Position numbers and translations under genes: made by a program. Below the pieces are notes generated by a model. The model was given only the letters and a program-made list of their open reading frames with translations, was not told the DNA's origin and made no database searches. This document shows, one piece after another, positions 24,537 through 35,510 of a DNA stretch of 47,753 bases. Source of the stretch: an uncultured Collinsella sp. (GTDB lineage: Bacteria > Actinomycetota > Coriobacteriia > Coriobacteriales > Coriobacteriaceae); the NCBI GenBank assembly GCA_900541245.1, contig UQIS01000014.1, positions 1 to 47,753 on the forward strand, read 5' to 3'. Numbering within the stretch: the first letter of the stretch is position 1; every line of letters starts with the position of its first letter.

Positions 24537-25379
24537 CTAGGCGAGGGCGGCCATGATGGTGCGGGCGACGCCGTCGTGGTCGTTGTCGTATTCGGTGATG
24601 GCGTCGGCGGCCTCGCGGTCTTCGGACTCGGCGTTGATCATGGCCATGCCGTGGCCCGCTGCCTGCAGCATGGGGATGTCGTTGATGTTGTCGCCGAACG
24701 CCCAGGCGTCGGCGAGACGCTCGCCCAGGTATTCGCATAGCCACGTGAGGGCCGTTCCCTTGGTGGCGCCCTCGCCCATGACCTCGATATTCATGGCGTA
24801 CGAACGCGTGACCTCAATGCCTCCGAGCGTTTCGAGCTCCGCCGCGATGGCGTCGCGATCGGCCGGGTCGTGCCAGTACATGGCGATGCGTTCGAGCGTC
24901 TCGACCTCGTCGATCTTGCTGTCGATATCCATGTCGATCGGTGTTCGCGTACGCTTGAGCGAAGCCGCGATGTGGGGGTCGCCGCCGCAGAATTCGTCCA
25001 GGCGCGTGTAGAGCGAGCGGGGGAGGAAGCACCGCCCGTCCGCGAAGATATCGAAGGTGACGTCATGGCCGGCGGCAATGCTATGGATGCGGTGGGCGAT
25101 GGCGCGGTCGAGCGGTCGGCTCAAAATGCGCGTGGCACGTGAGGCATCGGTGGACGTACCGTCGTCGAGCTGCCAGACGCTGGCGCCGTTGGCGCAGACC
25201 GCGTAGTGTACGGCGGGATGGGCGAGGATGGGCTCAAAGATGCCCGACAGCGGACGCCCCGTGCAGGGCACAAACTCAATACCGCGGCGCGCAAGCTCGT
25301 CGAGCATTGCCCAGGTGGCGTCGCTCATCTGCTTATCGCTCGTCAGCAGCGTTCCGTCCATATCGGAAAACACAATCAT
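24537..25379 (-). CDS. Cof-type HAD-IIB family phosphatase
   Basis: This 280-residue second HAD phosphatase has FSDMDGTLL at residues 4-12, PCTGRPL near 37, TKGTALTWL near 200 and DAWAFGDNINDIPML near 220. It is distinct in sequence from the convergent one. The substrate is unknown. Its stop lies 5 nt past the nested repeat. The ATG at 25379 has AAAGGG about 12 bases upstream. It is 22 bp downstream of the citrate synthase terminator, so expression is probably independent. Confidence 0.93.
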   Translation of the reverse strand: MIVFSDMDGTLLTSDKQMSDATWAMLDELARRGIEFVPCTGRPLSGIFEPILAHPAVHYAVCANGASVWQLDDGTSTDASRATRILSRPLDRAIAHRIHSIAAGHDVTFDIFADGRCFLPRSLYTRLDEFCGGDPHIAASLKRTRTPIDMDIDSKIDEVETLERIAMYWHDPADRDAIAAELETLGGIEVTRSYAMNIEVMGEGATKGTALTWLCEYLGERLADAWAFGDNINDIPMLQAAGHGMAMINAESEDREAADAITEYDNDHDGVARTIMAALA

Positions 25380-25401
25380 TTGATGAAGCCCTTTCTACTG
25401 G

Positions 25402-25443
25402 CATAAAAAGCGTGGCCGAGGGCGATGATGCCCTGGCCACGCT
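25402..25443 (-). terminator. Intrinsic terminator of citrate synthase
   Basis: AGCGTGGCC (25408-25416) pairs with GGCCACGCT (25435-25443), with an inner GGC/GCC. Read leftwards the stem ends in TTTTTA (25402-25407). Confidence 0.9.
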
Positions 25444-25466
25444 CGGGTTCTATAACGGTCCGCGTC

Positions 25467-26885
25467 CTAGCGGTCGGCGAGCGGCTTGTACTCCAGCGGC
25501 TCGATCACCGGACGATAGGCGGGGCGGATGATACGGTGCGCGCAGAAGAGCTCTTCCATGCGGTGCGCCGACCAGCCGGCCATGCGGGCGACGGCGAATA
25601 GCGGCGTAAAAAGCGTCTCGGGCACGCCGAGCATCTTGTAGATAAAGCCCGTGTACAGGTCGATGTTGGCGCAGATGGGCTTGGTCATGCCGTGATCACG
25701 CATTACTTGCGGGGCCAGGCGCTCGATACGCTCGATGAGCGCGAACTCCTCGCCCAGGTCCTTCTTGGCGGCAAGCGTGCGCGCGTAACGGCGGCACACC
25801 TCGGCACGCGGGTCGCTCAGCGTGTAGACGGCGTGGCCCATACCGTAGATGAGGCCCGTGCCGTCGAAGGCCTGCTTGTCGAGGATCTTGCCCAGGTAGG
25901 CTGCGATCTCGTCCTCGTCCTCCCAATTGGAAACATGCGCACGGATGTCCTCGTGCATGGACACGACCTTGGCGTTGGCGCCGCCGTGGCGCGGGCCCTT
26001 GAGCGAGCCGATAGCCGCGGCGTAGGCGGAATACGGGTCGGTGGCCGAGGAGGACAGCACACGGCAGGCGAACGTGGAGTTGTTGCCGCCGCCGTGCTCG
26101 GCATGCAGCATGAGCATCACGTCGAGCAGCATGGCTTCGTCGCGGGTGAATGCCATACCGCCGCGCAACACCTGCAGGATGGTCTCGGCGGTGGAAAGGC
26201 CGGGTGTGGGGTGCGGTACATGAACCTCGGAGCCGCGGCGCTTGGCGACCGAGGCCATATGCGCGAAGGCGGCGATACGGGGGAGACGGGCGAGCATGGA
26301 GATGGCCACGTCGATCTCGTGCTCGGGTGTAATGGCGTCGGGCTCGGCATCGAAGGCGTAGAGCAGCAGCACGGCGCGCTGAAGCACATTCATGATGCTC
26401 GACGACACCGTGGTCATGGGGAACTCGCGGACGTATTCGTCGCTCAGGTGCCTAAAAGCACCCAGGCGTCCGCAAAAACCGTCAAGCTCTTCCTTGGTGG
26501 GCAGGGAGCCCGTGATGAGCAGATAGGCGACTTCTTCGTAGCCGTAGCGGTTCTCGGCCTGGGCGTTGTTGACCAGATCCTCGATGCTGTAGCCACGAAG
26601 CGTGAGTTTGCCCTGATCGGGCACGACCTTACCGTCGACCTTGTTGTAGCCATGTACGTCCGAGATGCGAGTGAGGCCCGCGACCACGCCCGAGCCGTCT
26701 GCATTGCGCAGGCCGCGTTTGACATTGTGCTCGACAAACAGGTCCTCGTCATAAGGGTCGGTCGGCAGGCCGTGGTAGAGGTTTTCGCTTTCGGGCGAAA
26801 TCTGACGGCTCGCCTCGTAATCCAGAACCAGGCGGCTCAGGTGATCGTCGAAGCGGTAGTAGATTTTCTTGGCGTCGTAGGCCAT
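25467..26885 (-). CDS. gltA: Citrate synthase
   Basis: This 472-residue enzyme condenses oxaloacetate and acetyl-CoA. The active-site regions are clear: LHAEHGGGNNSTF, GPRHGGANAK, and the family signature YGMGHAVYTLSDPR with the catalytic Asp/Arg region. About 60 extra N-terminal residues precede the usual core. No other TCA genes are in the window, so glutamate synthesis is a likelier role than a full cycle; that is inference. An ACT-domain gene ends 77 bp upstream on the same strand. Confidence 0.95.
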   Translation of the reverse strand: MAYDAKKIYYRFDDHLSRLVLDYEASRQISPESENLYHGLPTDPYDEDLFVEHNVKRGLRNADGSGVVAGLTRISDVHGYNKVDGKVVPDQGKLTLRGYSIEDLVNNAQAENRYGYEEVAYLLITGSLPTKEELDGFCGRLGAFRHLSDEYVREFPMTTVSSSIMNVLQRAVLLLYAFDAEPDAITPEHEIDVAISMLARLPRIAAFAHMASVAKRRGSEVHVPHPTPGLSTAETILQVLRGGMAFTRDEAMLLDVMLMLHAEHGGGNNSTFACRVLSSSATDPYSAYAAAIGSLKGPRHGGANAKVVSMHEDIRAHVSNWEDEDEIAAYLGKILDKQAFDGTGLIYGMGHAVYTLSDPRAEVCRRYARTLAAKKDLGEEFALIERIERLAPQVMRDHGMTKPICANIDLYTGFIYKMLGVPETLFTPLFAVARMAGWSAHRMEELFCAHRIIRPAYRPVIEPLEYKPLADR

Positions 26886-26962
26886 GCGCGCTCCTCTCCG
26901 GTCCGCTTTGGGGCCGCGCGCTTGGACGATATGACGTCAAGCTGCCCCGAGCGGCTTGTTCG

Positions 26963-27250
26963 CTACAGGCGGTACATAAAGTTAAAGACGTCCTCGCGCT
27001 GGATGGACACGTTGACGCCCGAAAGCTCGCCGGCCTCGGCCAGCGCCTTCTGCAGCTCGGCGAAGTCGAGCTTGGACTCGGCGGTGTCGGCCAGCATGGT
27101 CATGGTGAAGATGTCCTCGATAATGGACTGCGTGATGTCGCGGATGTCGACGTTGGCCTCGCCTAGGACACGGGTGACGCCGGCGACGATGCCGGGGCGG
27201 TTCTTGCCAAGGACGGTGATGACGATACGGGAGGACGAGATCTCGGCCAT
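26963..27250 (-). CDS. Small ACT-domain protein (UPF0237 type)
   Basis: This 95-residue protein is a single ACT domain of the UPF0237 family. IVITVLGKNRPGIVAGVTRV is the ligand-binding first strand and loop, and NVDIRDITQSIIEDIFTMTM follows. Partners are often UPF0210 (DUF711) proteins, absent here; instead citrate synthase lies 77 bp downstream. It probably senses an amino acid or related ligand. AAAGGG precedes ATG 27250. Confidence 0.88.
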   Translation of the reverse strand: MAEISSSRIVITVLGKNRPGIVAGVTRVLGEANVDIRDITQSIIEDIFTMTMLADTAESKLDFAELQKALAEAGELSGVNVSIQREDVFNFMYRL

Positions 27251-27297
27251 GGGAAACCCTTTCGCGTGATTGCGGCGCGCGCGGGGCGCTCCGCTAC

Positions 27298-27320
27298 GGT
27301 ACAGTGTTCATCATTGTACC
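27298..27320. promoter_or_regulatory. Operator-like repeat over the ACT-gltA promoter
   Basis: GGTACA (27298-27303) and TGTACC (27315-27320) form an inverted repeat. On the minus strand TACAAT (27318-27313) is a plausible -10 inside the right arm. A repressor site for the leftward ACT-gltA transcript is possible. Confidence 0.35.
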
Positions 27321-27443
27321 TGTCTGGCGCCAAAAGGGGTGTGCTTACTGCGGCGTTACACGTCTGCAACATGGGAGAAGGGGCAACAGGGTGCGTGTCC
27401 GCTGCGGTTGGTCGCGCCGCGTTGCACAAAGACCGTGAACCTT

Positions 27444-27472
27444 TTGTGGGACGCGCGGCGCCGTGGTACCAT
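27444..27472 (+). promoter_or_regulatory. Candidate promoter of rpmE
   Basis: TTGTGG (27444-27449), 17 bases, TACCAT (27467-27472), predicting a start near 27479 and a leader of about 78 nt. Confidence 0.6.
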
Positions 27473-27485
27473 AGCCGAGTTTGTT

Positions 27486-27534
27486 GTCTTGGTCGGAAAC
27501 CAAGACGCCTTATGCGCTGATCGGTAACCAGCGC
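27486..27534 (+). promoter_or_regulatory. Tandem-hairpin leader of rpmE (bL31 leader candidate)
   Basis: Two consecutive stems: GTCTTGGT/ACCAAGAC (27486-27493/27499-27506) and GCGCTG/CAGCGC (27514-27519/27529-27534). Their loops are alike (GGTCGGAAACC and GATCGGTAACC), suggesting two copies of one binding motif. bL31 genes in several bacterial groups have proposed autoregulatory leaders; I believe Coriobacteria are among them, but this is from memory. Confidence 0.6.
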
Positions 27535-27556
27535 CTGACCAATAAGGAGTCCTACC

Positions 27557-27982
27557 ATGAAGCAGGGTATCCATCCCCAGTATGTCGAGTGCACGGTGAC
27601 GTGCTCCTGCGGCAACACCTTCAAGACGCACGCTACCGTGTCCGAGATGAAGGTCGAGCTTTGCAACGAGTGCCACCCGTTCTACACCGGCCAGCAGAAG
27701 TTCGTCGACACCGGTGGACGCGTCCAGCGCTTCGCCGACAAGTTCGGTGGCGCCGCTGCCGCCCAGCTCAAGAAGGCTGAGGAGGCCAAGGCTGCCAAGG
27801 CCGCCAAGGCTGCTGAGGCCGAGGCTGCTCGCAAGGCCGCCGCTGAGGCTAAGGCTGCCGAGAAGGCTAAGCGTGCCGCTAAGTTCGCCGAGGAGGCTGC
27901 CAAGCAGGCCGCCGAGGCTCCCGCAGAGGCTCCCGTCGAGGAGGCCGCTGCCGAGGCCGAGACCACCGAGGCTGCTGAGTAA
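27557..27982 (+). CDS. rpmE: 50S ribosomal protein L31 (bL31), zinc type, with long Ala-rich tail
   Basis: This 141-residue protein has a normal zinc-type bL31 core in residues 1-70 (CSCGNTF, CNECHPFYTG, then GGRVQRFADKFG). It then has about 70 residues of Ala/Lys/Glu-rich sequence, which doubles the family length and is probably helical or disordered. bL31 bridges the subunits at the central protuberance. The gene has its own promoter and a tandem-hairpin leader. ATG 27557 follows AAGGAG. Confidence 0.95.
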   Translation: MKQGIHPQYVECTVTCSCGNTFKTHATVSEMKVELCNECHPFYTGQQKFVDTGGRVQRFADKFGGAAAAQLKKAEEAKAAKAAKAAEAEAARKAAAEAKAAEKAKRAAKFAEEAAKQAAEAPAEAPVEEAAAEAETTEAAE

Positions 27983-28017
27983 ATAGCTCGCCGCGGAATC
28001 ACTCGCATTCATGGCAT

Positions 28018-28059
28018 AAGGGCCGTGCATCCGTTTGGGTGCGCGGTCCTTTTCTTTTT
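28018..28059 (+). terminator. Intrinsic terminator of rpmE
   Basis: AAGGGCCG-TGCA-TCC, loop GTTT, GGG-TGC-GCGGTCCTT, then a T-rich tract. It shares the 18-mer GCATCCGTTTGGGTGCGC (28027-28044) with the terminator before yitT at 32377. Confidence 0.88.
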
Positions 28060-28120
28060 ATTGGTGCAAACCAACCTGCCCCCATTGCACCAAATGGCAG
28101 AGAGGCGGCGTTAGCCCAGA

Positions 28121-28165
28121 TAAAACCTGCCAAAATTAACCTGTCCCATTGTGGCAGGTTGGTCG
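28121..28165. repeat. AACCTGCC-family intergenic palindrome, copy A
   Basis: AAAACCTGCCA and TGGCAGGTT flank TTAACCTGTCCC. A related unit lies at 40251-40293, just upstream of a serine recombinase. A degenerate partner (CCAACCTGCCCCCATTG) sits at 28070-28086. It lies in the 230-bp gap before secA. Confidence 0.8.
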
Positions 28166-28289
28166 TAGTTATTACGTGGCGGTCGAGGTCGACCGTATAG
28201 GCCGCGCCTTGTTTGGCTAAAGTACAATCATCTGTGTTTAACTCGCCCGCAACTGCACGACGTGGGCGATGGCCAAAAAGGAAAACCAC

Positions 28290-31096
<2,807 letters not shown>

Positions 31097-31097
<1 letters not shown>

Positions 31098-32245
31098 TGG
31101 CTGAGGCTTTAGAGGTAACGCCCGCCGAGCTGGACGCGTTCGCGGACCGGCTCGGCGAGGTCGAGTCGTATCTCCATTTGGACGAAAAGCGCACGCGCGT
31201 GACCGAGCTCGAGGCCAAAAGTGTTGCCCCTGGCTTTTGGGATGACGCCGACGCCGCCCGTGCCACCATGGAGGAGATCGCGCGTACCTAGGAAGACATC
31301 GCTGCCGTGGATACCGCGCGGGGCGAGCTTTCCGATGCCCGCGCCGCGCTGGAGCTTGCCGAGGAGATGGGGGATGACCCCGACGCCGCCGCCCTTCGCG
31401 AGGAGGCTGCAGCCACGGCTGAGCGCCTGGCCCGTGCCATCGATGAGCTTGAGCTTTCGAGCTGGTTTACCGGTGAGTTCGATCACGGCGATGCCATTGT
31501 GACCATCAAGCCCGGACAGGGTGGTCTGGAGGCCCAGGACTGGACTTTCATGCTCTTTAAGATGTACATGAAGTACTGCCAGCGTCGCGGCTGGAAGGTC
31601 ACCATCAACGACTGTCCCGCAGCCGAGGTCATCGGCATCGACCGCGCGACCTTTACCGTCGAGGGCAAGGACGCATTTGGCATGCTGCGCGCCGAGGCCG
31701 GCGTCCACCGCTTGGTGCGCATCAGCCCCACCGACGACAAGAAGCGCCGCCAGACCACGTTTGCCGGCGTCGAGGTCATCCCCGTGCTACCCGATGATAT
31801 CGACATCGAAATTAGTCCCGATGACATCCGCGTGGACGTGTACCACGCGAGCGGCCCGGGCGGTCAGGGCGTCAACACCACCGACTCCGCCGTGCGCGTG
31901 ACGCATTTCCCCAGCGGCATTGTGGTCACCTGCCAAAACGAGCGCAGCCAGATCCAGAACAAGGCCGCGTGCATGCAGATCCTCAAGGCTCGCCTGTACG
32001 AGATTGAGCTCGAGAAGCGCGCCGAGGCGCTCGATGAGATCCGCGGACCCAAGACCACGATTGGTTTTGGCAACCAGATCCGCAGCTACGTGCTCTACCC
32101 GTACCAGATGGTCAAGGACCTGCGCTCGGGCGTGGAGACCAGCAATGTCGAGGCCGTTCTTGACGATGGCGACCTGGACCCGTTTGTTATTGGCTACCAT
32201 CGCTGGGCCACCGGCAACGCTGACGCGGAGACCCCGTCTGCATAA
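31097..32245 (+). pseudogene. prfB: Peptide chain release factor 2, interrupted by an in-frame UAG at codon 65
   Basis: The reading frame encodes RF2 (382 codons plus stop) but has TAG at 31289-31291 in the same frame, between EEIART and EDIAAV. Downstream the protein is intact: GGQ at codons 255-257 (HASGPGGQGVN) and a normal C-terminus. The stop-recognition tripeptide is SPT (codons 210-212), not the usual SPF. The classic +1 frameshift site near codon 26 is absent (SYLHLDE there). A GTG at 31307 (codon 71), 11 nt after AGGAAG, could restart translation. Options are a sequence error, a real nonsense mutation, or unusual expression. RF2 is normally essential. Confidence 0.85.
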
Positions 32246-32332
32246 ACCGCCCGGTTTATGTGGAAATGGATTAAAACCCTCCCAGCAGGGTGGTTTTGTA
32301 TCCAGAGCAAACCCTGCGCAGGGGTGGTTTTT
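32242..32332 (+). terminator. Three stacked hairpins after prfB
   Basis: ATAAACC/GGTTTAT (32242-32248/32253-32259) overlaps the stop codon. AAAACC/GGTTTT (32273-32278/32292-32297) and AAACC/GGTTT (32309-32313/32326-32330) follow; the last two units are imperfect direct repeats of each other, each ending in a T-run. Together with the terminator at 32372 there are four hairpins in a row. Confidence 0.65.
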
Positions 32333-32371
32333 GTCCGGCGAATCGGTAGAATCGAATACAAGAAGAAGTTC

Positions 32372-32400
32372 AAAGCGCATCCGTTTGGGTGCGCTTTTTT
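32372..32400 (+). terminator. Intrinsic terminator abutting the yitT ribosome site
   Basis: AAAGCGCA-TCC, loop GTTT, GGG-TGCGCTTT, T-run to 32400. The Shine-Dalgarno GAGGGAGG begins at 32401, so readthrough transcripts would carry the stem directly against it. Confidence 0.9.
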
Positions 32401-32412
32401 GAGGGAGGCAGC

Positions 32413-33303
32413 ATGGCATATCGTCTGGACATCAAGCGCATTCTTTCGATGAACTTCTTTCACGACCTGCCCCAGATCATGTTGGGGTGTGCCTTGGCCG
32501 CCATCGCGACCGACTTGTTTTTGATTCCCAACGGTCTTGCCGCCGGTGGCGTTACGGGCCTTGCCACCATTATCCAGGCGGTCGGCGCGGCGCGCGGCCT
32601 ATCGCTTCCCGTTGGTATTCAGACGATCGTGATGAACGCCTTGCTGTTGTTGGTCGTTATGCGCGAGGGCGGCATGTTCTACGTGGTGCAGACCGCGACG
32701 GGCTTTGTGCTGCTGGGCTTCTTTACCGATCTGTTCGCCCCGTTTGTAGCACCTCTGGCGGATGCGGACCTGATGCTCCCTGCCATGTGGGGCGGCATTA
32801 TTACGGGCATCGGTTACGGCATGGTGTTGCGCGCCGGCGCCAACACCGGCGGCTCGGACACGATTGGCCAAATCATCTCGCGTAACACCTCGCTGCCGGT
32901 GGGCTCGACCGTCATGGCGATCGATGTTGCCGTATGCGCGCTATCGGCTCCGGTCTTTTCAATCGAAAACGCACTGTATGCAGGCCTTTCGATGGTCATT
33001 AGCGGCTACGTGATCGATGCCGTGGTCGATGGTGGCAACAAACGCCGTATGGTACTCATCATCTCGGACAAGTTCCCTGATATCGCTGCCGATATCATGT
33101 ATGGCCTGGGTCGTGGTTGTACCAAGTTTAAGGCGACTGGCATGTATTCGGGTGCCGAGAAGCCAGTGATTATGGTCATCGTGAGCCGTCGAGAGCTCAA
33201 TACCCTCAAGACGATCGTGCGCGAGCGCGATCCTCATGCCATCGTGACGGTTGCCGACGTTACGGAAGCCTTCGGCGAGGGATTCAAGGACATTAGCGCG
33301 TAG
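32413..33303 (+). CDS. YitT family membrane protein
   Basis: This 296-residue protein has the YitT (DUF161) membrane half, with segments around residues 22-45, 50-75, 80-100, 105-125 and 150-175 and the conserved GLAAGGVTGLATI and GANTGGSDTI loops. A soluble C-terminal DUF2179 domain contains GRGCTKFKATGMYSG. Members are widespread and mostly uncharacterised, possibly transporters. ATG 32413 lies 5 nt past GAGGGAGG. A terminator immediately upstream suggests attenuated expression. Confidence 0.92.
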   Translation: MAYRLDIKRILSMNFFHDLPQIMLGCALAAIATDLFLIPNGLAAGGVTGLATIIQAVGAARGLSLPVGIQTIVMNALLLLVVMREGGMFYVVQTATGFVLLGFFTDLFAPFVAPLADADLMLPAMWGGIITGIGYGMVLRAGANTGGSDTIGQIISRNTSLPVGSTVMAIDVAVCALSAPVFSIENALYAGLSMVISGYVIDAVVDGGNKRRMVLIISDKFPDIAADIMYGLGRGCTKFKATGMYSGAEKPVIMVIVSRRELNTLKTIVRERDPHAIVTVADVTEAFGEGFKDISA

Positions 33304-33510
33304 GGTCGATCGCGTTCCATCCAAAAGACATTCACATTGATAAACCGTTTCATCAGCGGTTCTGCCTGCTAAATTGTTCAAATAATGATAAAAACTCTGG
33401 TAAAGCCATCAGTTTCCAGCATAATGAATGACGTACGTGCATTGCGGCTGTGTTGGGATTACCTTCGGTGCCGTGCGCATTTTGTCTAATGAGGATGAAA
33501 GGAAGGCACA

Positions 33511-34341
33511 ATGAGCGACGAAGAGCTCAAAAAGGTTGCCAACGAGGTAAGGAAGGGCATCGTCACCGGCGTGCACGCTGCCAAGTCCGGCCATCCGGGC
33601 GGTTCGCTCGGCGCTGCCGACATCATGACCTATCTGTACTTTGAGGAAATGAACGTCGACCCGGCCGATCCCCGCAAGGCCGATCGCGACCGTTTTGTGC
33701 TCTCCAAGGGCCATTGCGCTCCGGGCCTGTACGCCGTGCTCGCCGAGCGTGGGTTCTTCCCCAAGGAGGATCTCGAGACGCTGCGCCATATCGGCAGCCA
33801 CCTGCAGGGTCATCCCAACATGAACGACACCCCGGGCGTCGACATGTCCACCGGCTCGCTCGGCCAGGGTATCTCCGCCGCCGTGGGTATGGCCGTTGCC
33901 GCCAAGCACTGGGGCGATACTTACCGCACGTACGCCCTGCTGGGCGATGGCGAGAGCGAGGAGGGCCAGGTCTGGGAGGCCGCCATGTTTGCCGGCAACC
34001 AGCAGCTCGATAACCTCTGCGTGATCGTCGACCACAACGGCCTGCAGATCGACGGCCCCGTCGAGGAGGTCAACGACCCCATGCCGCTCGCCGACAAGTT
34101 CCGCGCGTTCAAGTTCCACGTGGTGGAGCTCGCCGACGGCAACGACTTCGACCAGATCCGCGCCGCCTTTGCCGAGGCTCGCGCCACCAAGGGGCAGCCG
34201 ACCGCCATTATCGCCGAGACCCTGAAGGGCAAGGGCGTGTCCTTTATGGAGAACCAGGTTGGTTGGCACGGCAAGGCCCCCAACGATGAACAGTTTGAGC
34301 AGGCCATGGCAGAGCTCACGGCCGCCGGAGAGGAGCTCTAG
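33511..34341 (+). CDS. Transketolase, N-terminal (thiamine diphosphate) subunit
   Basis: This 276-residue protein is the N-terminal half of a split transketolase in the pentose phosphate pathway. It carries the ThDP/metal-binding motif GDGESEEGQVWEAAMFAGNQ (about 148-167), SKGHCAPGLYA near 66 and GHPNMNDTPGVD near 104. The C-terminal partner starts 1 nt after its stop. ATG 33511 follows AAAGGAAGG. Split transketolases are common in Gram-positive anaerobes and archaea. Confidence 0.95.
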   Translation: MSDEELKKVANEVRKGIVTGVHAAKSGHPGGSLGAADIMTYLYFEEMNVDPADPRKADRDRFVLSKGHCAPGLYAVLAERGFFPKEDLETLRHIGSHLQGHPNMNDTPGVDMSTGSLGQGISAAVGMAVAAKHWGDTYRTYALLGDGESEEGQVWEAAMFAGNQQLDNLCVIVDHNGLQIDGPVEEVNDPMPLADKFRAFKFHVVELADGNDFDQIRAAFAEARATKGQPTAIIAETLKGKGVSFMENQVGWHGKAPNDEQFEQAMAELTAAGEEL

Positions 34342-34342
34342 G

Positions 34343-35284
34343 ATGGCAGACGTCAAAAAAATCGCCACGCGCGTAAGCTACGGCGAGGCCCTCGTCGAGC
34401 TCGCCAACGAGCACGATGACTTTGTGGTCCTCGACGCCGACCTGGCCGCCGCCACGCAGACCGGCAAGTTCAAGGCCGCCTGCCCCGACCGCTTCTTCGA
34501 CGTGGGTATCGCCGAGAGCAACCTGATGGGCGTCGCCGCCGGTATCGCGACCACCGGCCGCGTTGCCTTCGCGAGCACCTTTGCCATGTTCGCAGCCGGC
34601 CGCGCTTTTGAGCAGGTCCGTAACTCCATCGGCTACCCGCACCTCAACGTTAAGATTGGTGCCACGCACGCCGGTATCTCGGTGGGCGAGGATGGTGCCA
34701 CGCACCAGTGCTGCGAGGATATCGCCCTCATGCGCGTCATCCCCGGCATGACTGTGATCGTTCCTGCCGACGACGTCGAGGCCCGCGCCGTGACGCGCGC
34801 CGCCTACGAGTGCGACGGTCCGGTGTACATGCGCTTCGCTCGTTTGGCCTCGCCGGTTATCAACGACCCCGAGACCTACAACTTCGAGTTGGGTAAGGGC
34901 ATTGTCATGCGCGAGGGCGCCGACGTCACCATCATCGCCTGCGGCCTGATGGTCGGCGAGGCTCTCGAGGCCGCCGAGCAGCTCGCTGCCGAGGGCATCG
35001 ACGCCGAGGTCATCAACATGCACACCATCAAGCCCATCGATGCCGACCTGATCGTCAAGAGCGCCACCAAGACCGGCCACGTCGTGACCGTCGAGGAGCA
35101 TTCTGTAATCGGTGGCCTGGGCAGCGCCGTTGCCGACGTCCTGTGCGAGCAGTGCCCGACGCCCCTCAAGAAGATCGGCGTCAACGACACCTTTGGCGAG
35201 TCCGGCCCGGGTGCCGAGCTCTTGCACAAGTATGGCCTGGACGCCGCCAACATCGTGGCGACCACCAAGGAGTTCTTGGCATAA
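34343..35284 (+). CDS. Transketolase, C-terminal (pyrimidine-binding) subunit
   Basis: This 313-residue partner completes the enzyme. It has DADLAAATQTGKF near residue 27, DVGIAESNLMGVAAGIA near 52 (contains the catalytic Glu), and ATHAGISVGEDGATHQ near 110. The C-terminal transketolase domain contains VTVEEHSVIGGLG. Start ATG 34343 lies 1 nt after the upstream stop, with GGAGAGGAG inside the end of that gene; the two are clearly coupled. Confidence 0.95.
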   Translation: MADVKKIATRVSYGEALVELANEHDDFVVLDADLAAATQTGKFKAACPDRFFDVGIAESNLMGVAAGIATTGRVAFASTFAMFAAGRAFEQVRNSIGYPHLNVKIGATHAGISVGEDGATHQCCEDIALMRVIPGMTVIVPADDVEARAVTRAAYECDGPVYMRFARLASPVINDPETYNFELGKGIVMREGADVTIIACGLMVGEALEAAEQLAAEGIDAEVINMHTIKPIDADLIVKSATKTGHVVTVEEHSVIGGLGSAVADVLCEQCPTPLKKIGVNDTFGESGPGAELLHKYGLDAANIVATTKEFLA

Positions 35285-35331
35285 GGCAAGACGAGGCAAA
35301 GCATCGTTTCAGCAACCGTATGCAATCCATA

Positions 35332-35368
35332 ACAGGGGCGTCCTCAAAGAGGACGCCCCTGTTTTTTT
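35332..35368 (+). terminator. Intrinsic terminator of the transketolase operon
   Basis: ACAGGGGCGTCCTC (35332-35345), loop AAA, GAGGACGCCCCTGT (35349-35362), then T-run. It is a perfect 14-bp stem. Confidence 0.96.
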
Positions 35369-35387
35369 GTCGGCAACAAACAAATTA

Positions 35388-35426
35388 GGCCCGCACCAAG
35401 TAAGGGCTTTCTCCGGGAAACGGGCC
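35388..35426. other. Hairpin in the ftsE upstream gap
   Basis: GGCCCG (35388-35393) pairs with CGGGCC (35421-35426), between the transketolase terminator and the long rod at 35511. No T-run follows. Confidence 0.4.
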
Positions 35427-35510
35427 CAGACCAGCAAAGTGCAATTCAGACCCTCCCAACTTTGTGTGCACGGCATCTCAAGCTGGTGCGTCGGCCCCCT
35501 AGTGGCCGCA

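Noticed and set aside
31289..31291. Pyrrolysine or routine UAG readthrough in prfB
   Set aside because: UAG is the commonest gene terminator in this window (27 of 49), so general UAG recoding is implausible.
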